Below the pieces are notes generated by a model that was given only the letters and a program-made list of their open reading frames with translations, was not told the origin of the DNA and ran no database searches. From Sphingobacteriales bacterium (GTDB lineage Bacteria; Bacteroidota; Bacteroidia; Sphingobacteriales; Sphingobacteriaceae), in the NCBI GenBank assembly GCA_004293485.1, contig RDYW01000036.1, forward strand, positions 24,793 through 88,792: a stretch of 64,000 nt of DNA, read 5' to 3'. The stretch's first letter is position 1; each line of letters opens with the position of its first letter. Shown here in pieces: positions 56,983 to 64,000 of this stretch. The position numbers were made by a program, and so were the translations under genes.

Positions 56983-59340
56983 TTAAATTTTGCTAGGTAA
57001 ACCTTTGCCAATAGGTATTTGCAAGCGCAGTATAAAGTTTCGGCCAGTTTCATCGGCATAATATCTAAAGCGGTTTAGGTAATCTCGGTATGGGGTATTC
57101 AAAGCGTTTATGCAACTTAAGCTAAGGTTAAAACTGTTTTTACCTAATATTAATTGGCTACTTAGGTCGATATTTAATACTGTTGCTGCATTAGGGGTTG
57201 GTGCATAATCTTGTTCGCGTTTTACACGCCATTGTTTTGCAAAATGATTTATTGTAATATCAATACTGGTGTTTTTTATTTTTTTGCTATCGTTTAAGCT
57301 GGCTTGTATTATCAATGATGCTTTATCGGGCGGTATAAATTCTAAATGGTTATTATTAGCCAAGTTATAAGCCCTTACAAATGAATATTTAACACTCGTT
57401 TTAAAAAATTTATTAAATTGGTATTGAGTTAAAAAATCGGCACCTGTAAATCTGGCATTTACTTGTACGTATGTAAAAGACGGGAAAGCTCCACGTACAG
57501 TTAAAACAGGTTTTAAATCGGGTTTTAAATAAATATAGTTATTTATATGGTTTATATAGGCACTAATTTCTCCTGTTAGTTTGCCATTTGTTTTGGTTAA
57601 ACCTGAGGTAAAATTTATAGATGATTCTTCGCTTAGGTTTTTATCTCCTTTTTCGAACGACCCACTACCGTGATGCACCCCGAAGCTAAATAATTCGTTA
57701 ATAGCTGGTGGTCGCCAAGCTTTGGCTAGAGTACTCGTCCATTTAAGGTGAGGTAATATTTGGTATCCTGTACCAAAAGTTGCACTCACTTGGTCGAAAT
57801 TAAATTGGGGTTGTATTTCGGGGCTATTATCATCTAACACGTTTTGCCTTAATCTTGCTTGCATATATTTATTATCGTACCTCAATCCGCCTTCGAGCGA
57901 TAATTTATTTTTAGTATATTTTTCTATCAAAAATATACCGCCATTATAACTTGTAAAAAATGGTATTAAATATCTACCATCGTAATAATTTTGTTGAAAC
58001 ATGCCTTGCAAACCTACTTTGCCTTGTAAATTTTTGTAAATAGTATGGTCTAAAATAAGTTCGGCATTTTGGGTATTTAAGTCGAATTTTAACTGGTAGC
58101 CTTTATCTGCCGATCCTCTTACCACATCATACTCTTCTCGGTTATTTTGTTGATTGCTGTACTGGGCGTGTAGTATGCCAAAATCCCCCACAGGGTAATT
58201 TATTTTTAATTTAATAAGGTTATGGCTTACATTTTGGTATGGCCTACCTATCTTATAATTAAGGTTTGATTGATTGGAAGGGTCGGGTTTTTCGTTATCT
58301 ATGGCGTTTAGTAAATCGGTAATGCTACCAATGTGCGCCCCCGTAAATATGCCCAATTTGGTATTAAAGGTACTTGCAAAAAGTTCGGTATTTAGTTTAT
58401 TTTGCCTGTAACCTAACGTTAAAGCTGCATTGCGTTCGTTAAAGCCCGTATTTTTTATATAATAATTGGGTGTTTTAGCGTTGCCAGCTATTTTATACGT
58501 AGTTTGTAAACGCCAGCAAAAGTTAGCATTTTTACCTACGGCACTTTCTAGCATGGTAGCCACAGCCCCTTGCCCGTTATTACTTATCGCCACTAAATTA
58601 ACCTGCCCTGTAAGTTTTTTGTTAAACGCTAAGGCGGAAGGTTCTACCAATACTACGCCTCCCATTGCATCCGAACCATATAAAACACTTGCTGCACCTT
58701 TAACCACCGTTATTTGGTTTGCTATAAATGGGTCTATTTCGGGGGCGTGTTCGCTGCCCCATTGTTGCCCTTCTAATCGTACACCGTTATTGTAAATTAA
58801 TATTCTATTAGCGTGTAAACCATGTATAACAGGTTTAGAAATAGTTGGCCCTGTTTGTATAGCGCTTAAGCCGGGTATAGTTTTTAGTGCTTCGCCTAAT
58901 GATAAACCACGAGAAAGTTCCAGCTCCTTACCTTTAAGCTGCGATTGTGTTTGTAGCAGTTTATTTATCCCCCCTTTCGCTTGTACATTTACTTCGGCCA
59001 ATTGCGAGTTTAGTGGATTTAAAAGAACATTTATTTCGGTAGCTGTTTTTTTAATTTGAACCAAAATTTCTTTTTGTTGATAACCTAAAAAGTTAATTTG
59101 TAAGGTGTAGGTATTGCCATTGCACAATTGGTTAAAATGATAATGGCTATCGTCATCAACCACCAAAAACGCACCAATTTCTTTTATAGCAACACTTGCC
59201 CCAGGTAAAATTTCTTTTGTTTTGGCATCTTTTATGGTACCAAAAATTAGGTTATTACAGTTTTGTGCCCATGCGTAACTATACGCATGGGCTACAATAA
59301 TGATGCAAACTAAACCAATTTTAAGAAAAAAGTTAACCAT
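56983..59340 (-). CDS. TonB-dependent outer-membrane receptor with carboxypeptidase-like N-domain
   Basis: FGTIKDAKTKEILPGASVAIKE...; plug: SLGEALKTIPGLSAIQTGPTISKPVIHGLHANRILIYNNGVRLEGQQWGSEHAPEIDPFIANQITVVKGAASVLYGSDAMGGVVLVEP; barrel to C-terminus. Confidence 0.94.
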   Translation of the reverse strand: MVNFFLKIGLVCIIIVAHAYSYAWAQNCNNLIFGTIKDAKTKEILPGASVAIKEIGAFLVVDDDSHYHFNQLCNGNTYTLQINFLGYQQKEILVQIKKTATEINVLLNPLNSQLAEVNVQAKGGINKLLQTQSQLKGKELELSRGLSLGEALKTIPGLSAIQTGPTISKPVIHGLHANRILIYNNGVRLEGQQWGSEHAPEIDPFIANQITVVKGAASVLYGSDAMGGVVLVEPSALAFNKKLTGQVNLVAISNNGQGAVATMLESAVGKNANFCWRLQTTYKIAGNAKTPNYYIKNTGFNERNAALTLGYRQNKLNTELFASTFNTKLGIFTGAHIGSITDLLNAIDNEKPDPSNQSNLNYKIGRPYQNVSHNLIKLKINYPVGDFGILHAQYSNQQNNREEYDVVRGSADKGYQLKFDLNTQNAELILDHTIYKNLQGKVGLQGMFQQNYYDGRYLIPFFTSYNGGIFLIEKYTKNKLSLEGGLRYDNKYMQARLRQNVLDDNSPEIQPQFNFDQVSATFGTGYQILPHLKWTSTLAKAWRPPAINELFSFGVHHGSGSFEKGDKNLSEESSINFTSGLTKTNGKLTGEISAYINHINNYIYLKPDLKPVLTVRGAFPSFTYVQVNARFTGADFLTQYQFNKFFKTSVKYSFVRAYNLANNNHLEFIPPDKASLIIQASLNDSKKIKNTSIDITINHFAKQWRVKREQDYAPTPNAATVLNIDLSSQLILGKNSFNLSLSCINALNTPYRDYLNRFRYYADETGRNFILRLQIPIGKGLPSKI

Positions 59341-59389
59341 CTTAGCTTTGTAGTAATGTTTTATTTGGGTCGATTTTTTAGTGTTTTAA

Positions 59390-60595
59390 CTAATGTGATT
59401 GGCTATTTTCAAACCCAAAAATTGTTAAACGGTACGGTGTATTTGATACTTTTATCTTTTTAATATCCGCTAAATTATTGTTATCAATTTGATATAATTC
59501 GCCCATTTTAGGCATTGTTAAATAGGTATAGCGTTTTGTAGCTTCTAAAGTAGGTTTTTGCTTATCGTCTTTAGCAACTTCGGGCATTACGTTACCTTCT
59601 TTAACTAAACTACCATTGCTTAGATTGTAAATTTTTAATAGTCCGTTATGTAATAATATGTGTAAGTTTTGTCCTTCAAAATCTACTTTACACTGCATAA
59701 TATCTGCACTTTCAAATATTGGCGTTACGGTTTTAGAAGTTGGGTTAATAAAATATGCGCCTTTGGCAGCGGTATAACCAATAAATTTATCAGCTTTTTC
59801 GGCTTCTAAAATTGTACCAAACCAAGCTTTATCAAAGCCAGCAGGATGTGGTATTAATTCTTGTACACCTGCTTGGCTAACCATTAATATACCACTTGCC
59901 GACCCAAAAATTGATATTAAACCATTGCTTGCATTGCCGTGTATGCCTTTGGTTTGTATAGTTGATGCTACTACTTCTACACCATTGCCATCAATAATTT
60001 TAACTCTTTCGGGCAAACTGCCTGCAATCGAACCATCTTTTACCGTAATAGCATAGTTGCCATTATTAAACTTTGTCATGGCGCCATGGTGTGCTAAGTT
60101 ACCTGCCGATATGGTTCTCATTTTTGCACCTGCGGTATGAAACTCGGCTTCGTTGGCAACGCTTAAAGTGCCATCGCCATCGTTAAAAACTATAATTTCG
60201 TTTGCTTTGGTTTTAAAGTGGGTAGGTTTTAAGCCATCGCCTATTAAAGCGCCAAATTTGGGCGTTCCTTTTACATCCACATGGTCGCCATGAAACTCAA
60301 ACCCACTGTCAAAAATTTCTACAGTATTATTATCTCTATGTATAATACTTGCAAAACGCCCCGAACCAGTAGTGTAAAGTGCTGATTTTGCAAATTTAGC
60401 ACTAAATGGAGTTACTTTTCCATCGGCTGGGTTTACCAAACTTAATTGGTTGGTTAATTCATCGCTTACCAATACATTTATATATTTATGTTCGGTATCT
60501 AACAATATAGGTTCTTCGGTTTTATTTTTTTTACAGGCAGCCAAAGCGGTAATAAATGCTAGGGTTAACACTATTTGTAATTTGTGTAATTTCAT
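59390..60595 (-). CDS. AztD-like beta-propeller lipoprotein (putative zinc chaperone-like)
   Basis: Lipobox FITALAACKK; repeated propeller motifs; His/Asp-rich signatures FDSGFEFHGDHVDVKG, KPTHFKTKANEIIVFNDGDGTLSV, NLAHHGAMTKFNNGNYAITV, TKGIHGNAS. The ORF track opens at 60637; the ATG at 60595 fits the signal peptide (MKLHKLQIVLTLAFITALAACKK). Confidence 0.68.
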   Translation of the reverse strand: MKLHKLQIVLTLAFITALAACKKNKTEEPILLDTEHKYINVLVSDELTNQLSLVNPADGKVTPFSAKFAKSALYTTGSGRFASIIHRDNNTVEIFDSGFEFHGDHVDVKGTPKFGALIGDGLKPTHFKTKANEIIVFNDGDGTLSVANEAEFHTAGAKMRTISAGNLAHHGAMTKFNNGNYAITVKDGSIAGSLPERVKIIDGNGVEVVASTIQTKGIHGNASNGLISIFGSASGILMVSQAGVQELIPHPAGFDKAWFGTILEAEKADKFIGYTAAKGAYFINPTSKTVTPIFESADIMQCKVDFEGQNLHILLHNGLLKIYNLSNGSLVKEGNVMPEVAKDDKQKPTLEATKRYTYLTMPKMGELYQIDNNNLADIKKIKVSNTPYRLTIFGFENSQSH

Positions 60596-60614
60596 CTTGT
60601 TTTTGTTTAAAGCC

Positions 60615-60642
60615 AACATTTGCACCATTAAAAGCAAATGTT
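60615..60642. promoter_or_regulatory. 28-bp inverted repeat upstream of the AztD-like gene (candidate operator or 5'-UTR hairpin)
   Basis: AACATTTGC (60615-60623) - N10 - GCAAATGTT (60634-60642), perfect 9-bp arms, 20 bp from the start codon at 60595. Confidence 0.5.
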
Positions 60643-60778
60643 TTTAATAGAAATAAGTAAGTTATTTTATATTTTTTTAATAAATACCATAAATTTAAAC
60701 TGGCATTTATCAAAAAAAGAGCAACAAAAAATCGAGCTATATTTTGTATAACTTGATGGTTGCTGTTAAATAAAAAAA

Positions 60779-61144
60779 CTAGGCTTTGGGTGGGCTATTG
60801 CCCGAAAACAAAGATAAGTGTTTGGATACGTAAAATGCTACAAAATAGGTGTGTAGCAACAATGTTTTGGTAGGTATATTTACATTAAAATATTGTTCAA
60901 CAGGCAATAAATCACCTTGGTTTTTGCTTAAATTGTACTGGCAAATTTCGCAAGTTTTGCTAACTTGAACACTACTAGCTTTGCTAATATGTACACCAAT
61001 ATTGTGCACATTATTACTATCGTTGTGGCAAACATCGTGAGCATGTAATGCCTGAGCAAGCGAAATAAAAACAAATGTACACAACAATAAGTAAGCACAA
61101 ATTATATGCTTTATAGGTTGGGTGTATATATACTTGTTTTTCAT
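60779..61144 (-). CDS. Small exported His/Cys-containing protein
   Basis: 121 aa: N-terminal TM/signal, HAHDVCHNDSNNVHNIGVH, CEICQY, second hydrophobic stretch, C-terminal GNSPPKA. Confidence 0.6.
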   Translation of the reverse strand: MKNKYIYTQPIKHIICAYLLLCTFVFISLAQALHAHDVCHNDSNNVHNIGVHISKASSVQVSKTCEICQYNLSKNQGDLLPVEQYFNVNIPTKTLLLHTYFVAFYVSKHLSLFSGNSPPKA

Positions 61145-61224
61145 TATTTATGCAAAAATGCAAAAAAAATTAATAGCTATGGTTTATTATTTTTAAAAAA
61201 AACCTAATTCTGTATTATTTAATG

Positions 61225-61263
61225 CCCCTGCACTTCGAGGATTGCAACCTCGAAGAGCGGGGG
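61225..61263. repeat. REP-like long hairpin
   Basis: CCCCTGCACTTCGAGG(attgcaa)CCTCGAAGAGCGGGGG: 16-bp arms, 14 Watson-Crick pairs, one T-G and one A-A. Confidence 0.7.
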
Positions 61264-61397
61264 TTTAATTAGTTTGAAAAAGCTAATTTCTAAAATTGCT
61301 GCCGTGATATAATTGCATTAAAAATATTTTTACACAATTGTTTAATTTGTTTCAAAAACTGATAGGGTTATATATATTTACAACCTAAATATACCCT

Positions 61398-62033
61398 ATG
61401 CCCAAGCAACTAGTTATTTGCGATGACCATACACTTTTTTTAAGCGGTATTACCCAACTATTACAAAAACTAGGAAACAATTACGAAATAACCGCTTTTA
61501 GCGACAGTAAAAACTGTCAAACGTATATACAACAACATATAATTGATGTTTTTATATGTGATTTAAACATTGATAATGCCGATGGTTTTGAACTCATAAG
61601 CAACTTAAAACCGTATTTAAAAAACACTAAAATTATTGTACTGAGTGCTTATTTAGAAGATTTTTTGATACAAAAAGCGCAAAAAATGGGTGCACACGCC
61701 TTTTTAAAAAAAGAAACTACCGCTTTAGAATTGATTAATGTAATAGAAGCTGATTTAAACACACCTTTTTACACCAACAAAATCAATAAAAATATTAATC
61801 CATCTTTTGCCCAGTTAGATAACAATACCGCCAATAAATTTAAGCTAACCCAACAAGAAAAACAGATTATTAAACTAATATGCCAAGGGCAAACTAGCCA
61901 ACAAGCCGCCCAACAATTAAACATTAGTAAAACTACCGTTGATACCCACCGCAAAAACATAAACCGCAAGCTAAACATTACCAGTACCAGCACACTTATA
62001 AAATTTGCCAATGAAAATAATTTATTTTCTTAG
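61398..62033 (+). CDS. LuxR/NarL-family response regulator
   Basis: Receiver (VICDDHTLFLSGITQLL...VFICDLNIDNADGFELI...IIVLSAYLED...AHAFLKKET) plus LuxR HTH (LTQQEKQIIKLICQGQTSQQAAQQLNISKTTVDTHRKNINRKL). Confidence 0.93.
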   Translation: MPKQLVICDDHTLFLSGITQLLQKLGNNYEITAFSDSKNCQTYIQQHIIDVFICDLNIDNADGFELISNLKPYLKNTKIIVLSAYLEDFLIQKAQKMGAHAFLKKETTALELINVIEADLNTPFYTNKINKNINPSFAQLDNNTANKFKLTQQEKQIIKLICQGQTSQQAAQQLNISKTTVDTHRKNINRKLNITSTSTLIKFANENNLFS

Positions 62034-63783
62034 TTTTTTATTTTTTACAAATGCTGCGTTTGCACAAAACAAATCAAGTTTACGGGTACAAGCCACTTAT
62101 TATATTGATAGCAATAGTGCCTTAAACCTACAACAGGTAGAAAAACAAAAGTTTACCGCATTTAAAAACAATAGCATTAATATTGGATATAATGATAACG
62201 CTGCCGTTTGGTGCCGCTTTAAAATCACCAATACCAACCCTAAACAATTACAAAAAAGTTGGCTTTGTTTTGATAATAACCACTTAGATAGTATAATAAT
62301 GTACAGTAACGGACTTAGCCAAACCCTAGGCGACCGTACAAAATATACCAGCCCTATTATGGTTACCCAAGCTTTTGAGTTAGCACTTAAACCTAACCAA
62401 ACTAAGGTGGTATATGTAAAAGTTAAAAAATTATACTCGTTCTTAGACTTTGATTACCGCTTTAGTACTTCAAAAAAATTAATAAAACAATCAAATTCAA
62501 AAATTGGGATAATCTCTTTTTTCTTAGGAATGGTATTGCTGCTCATTTTATTTAATAGTGTACTATACATTATTACACATCAAAAAATGTACGTTTTTTA
62601 TATTTTAAATGCAATTATTAGCATAGTTTATGTACTTACCAGTTCGTACTATTTTAAGTGTTTAATTTTTACAGAGTTTTTATATTTTAGCGAAATTAGA
62701 ATTTACAGTGTTGCTCTGTGGTCTATTTCGTTAAATACTTTTATTTCTTGTTTTCTAAATCTTAAAAATACCCAGCCCAATAATTACAAAATAATTATTG
62801 GTTTAAATTTTTTTATTCTTTTTTTAATAATTATTACAATTGTACTTCTTATTTGTGAAGATTATAATACCATTAAAATATTTTTCACACTTGGTTATTT
62901 GCTTTTTGCTTCAAACGTGAGTATAATTTTTATTGTTGCCTTGCGCCAATTAAAAATTGATAAAAAGGCGGCAATGTATATTTTATTATCGTTTTCGCCA
63001 CAGTTAATTTGGGCAATTATACACTTTTTAAAAACCTATAAAGTTATACACGATAATTTATTTCAAGATTGGTTAGTGTTTTTTTGCTTGTACGAGGTGT
63101 TTTTATTTGGCTATGTGTTAACTCAAAATTATATTGCAACATTTATAAAAAACAACCAATTAAACAACGCTGTAATAGTAGAAAAAGAAAACACTTTACA
63201 AACCATTACCCAAACCCAAATACGCGAACGCCGCAACATAGCCAATATATTACATGATGACTTGGGCAGCAAAATAGCACACATAGGGCAGCTTTTGCAG
63301 TTAAATAACCACCTATTGGCCAACCAAAGCATTAACCAACTGGCCGATGATATTAGAGAAATATCGCACCAAATATTACCTAAAGCCCTAGACGATGGCG
63401 CACTAATAGCCAGCCTACATAGCCAAATACACAGCCTAAACGATGGTTTAAAAGCAATAAACATTACATTAAATGGATATGACTTCCCCGAAAAAGTAAT
63501 ACAACCTTGGGTGTACGATATGTACCTTATTAGTATCGAAATTATAAACAATGCCCTAAAACACGGCCAAGCAACCGCTATACAAATAGAGTTTTACCAA
63601 TACGCCAAACATTTTACTTTCCAATACAGCGATAACGGCTTAGGCTTTAAAGTAGCGCAAACCCCCAAAGGCTTTGGGCTTGATAATATTGAAAAACGAG
63701 TGCTATATTACAAAGGTATAATAGAAATAAATAGCCAACCAAACCAAGGTACGGTGGTACAAATAAATTTACCCATAAAATAA
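62011..63783 (+). CDS. 7TMR-DISM sensor histidine kinase (HisKA_3 type)
   Basis: Signal peptide, 7TMR-DISMED2-like extracellular domain, ~7 TM, H-box ERRNIANILHDDLGSKIAHIGQLL, HATPase EIINNALKHGQATAIQIEF...YSDNGLGF. ATG at 62011 overlaps the response regulator by 23 bp. Confidence 0.9.
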   Translation: MKIIYFLSFLFFTNAAFAQNKSSLRVQATYYIDSNSALNLQQVEKQKFTAFKNNSINIGYNDNAAVWCRFKITNTNPKQLQKSWLCFDNNHLDSIIMYSNGLSQTLGDRTKYTSPIMVTQAFELALKPNQTKVVYVKVKKLYSFLDFDYRFSTSKKLIKQSNSKIGIISFFLGMVLLLILFNSVLYIITHQKMYVFYILNAIISIVYVLTSSYYFKCLIFTEFLYFSEIRIYSVALWSISLNTFISCFLNLKNTQPNNYKIIIGLNFFILFLIIITIVLLICEDYNTIKIFFTLGYLLFASNVSIIFIVALRQLKIDKKAAMYILLSFSPQLIWAIIHFLKTYKVIHDNLFQDWLVFFCLYEVFLFGYVLTQNYIATFIKNNQLNNAVIVEKENTLQTITQTQIRERRNIANILHDDLGSKIAHIGQLLQLNNHLLANQSINQLADDIREISHQILPKALDDGALIASLHSQIHSLNDGLKAINITLNGYDFPEKVIQPWVYDMYLISIEIINNALKHGQATAIQIEFYQYAKHFTFQYSDNGLGFKVAQTPKGFGLDNIEKRVLYYKGIIEINSQPNQGTVVQINLPIK

Positions 63784-63800
63784 TAGTTAAATAATTGTAT

Positions 63801-64000
63801 ATGAGTACACAAATACAAAAACTACACGATGTTTGGGTTAATTACCGTAACAAAAGCGAGCAAAATACAGACCTCCCACAAATTACGCTCGAAGATTTAA
63901 GCAACGCCATTACAAGCACTGGCCCATTTTATTTTTATGTGATTGATTTTGCCGATATGTCTCTCTCGCATATTAGCCCATCTATTTACGATATACATAA
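63801..64000 (+). CDS. N-terminus of a signalling/regulatory protein, PAS-like start (truncated by window end)
   Basis: ATG at 63801, open to the window edge: MSTQIQKLHDVWVNYRNKSEQNTDLPQITLEDLSNAITSTGPFYFYVIDFADMSLSHISPSIYDIH; the last stretch resembles a PAS 'YVSP..ILG' start. Confidence 0.55.
   Translation, partial: MSTQIQKLHDVWVNYRNKSEQNTDLPQITLEDLSNAITSTGPFYFYVIDFADMSLSHISPSIYDIH

Noticed and set aside
61145-61200. ATGCAAAAATGCA upstream of the small His/Cys protein as a second copy of the 60615-60642 operator
   Set aside because: Only a loose similarity in A-rich DNA; arms and spacing do not match.
61225-61263. Hairpin interpreted as a Rho-independent terminator
   Set aside because: It lies upstream of both flanking divergent genes and lacks a proper T-run, so a REP-like or regulatory role is more likely.
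1-64000. tRNA/rRNA genes, prophage, integrative element, BGC or defence island
   Set aside because: No cloverleaf-like or rRNA-like sequence, integrase, phage structural, NRPS/PKS, restriction or toxin-antitoxin genes recognised; a tRNAscan/Infernal run would be needed to exclude small RNAs fully.

Overview
The window looks like a chromosomal segment from an AT-rich Bacteroidetes genome. Supporting signs are TAnnTTTG-type -7 promoter elements, SprA/T9SS, the LptD, MCE and TonB-receptor families, and L32/plsX/fabH synteny. It is densely coding and mostly core housekeeping. Identified blocks: envelope biogenesis (MCE, amidase, LptD-like); yceD-rpmF-plsX-fabH-accB-accC; tatC, rpiB, mqnA; hemE/hemJ-like; maeB-ruvA-sprA; an orphan histidine kinase followed by a DUF47-PiT phosphate operon; a complete oxidative pentose-phosphate cluster with a ROK glucokinase; a peroxiredoxin/AhpD-like/MsrA cluster; pheS and pheT at separate loci. 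The right end is more accessory: a metal-acquisition-like island (small His/Cys protein, AztD-like beta-propeller lipoprotein, TonB receptor, small lipoprotein), then a LuxR-type response regulator with a 7TM histidine kinase. I saw no CRISPR, rRNA, tRNA, transposase or prophage. The most interesting non-coding signals are: (i) an 11-bp-periodic TTAACAT direct repeat (PHO-box-like) abutting a -7 element upstream of the phosphate-transport operon; (ii) a 28-bp inverted repeat just upstream of the AztD-like gene; (iii) a family of structured intergenic elements with GCGTGtcc...cctCACGCAA ends, seen as one long copy, two minimal copies and possible degenerate relatives; (iv) a near-perfect 39-nt REP-like hairpin in a divergent promoter region. 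All family names come from reading protein motifs by eye; no database search was run. I did not find a clearly novel multi-gene system.
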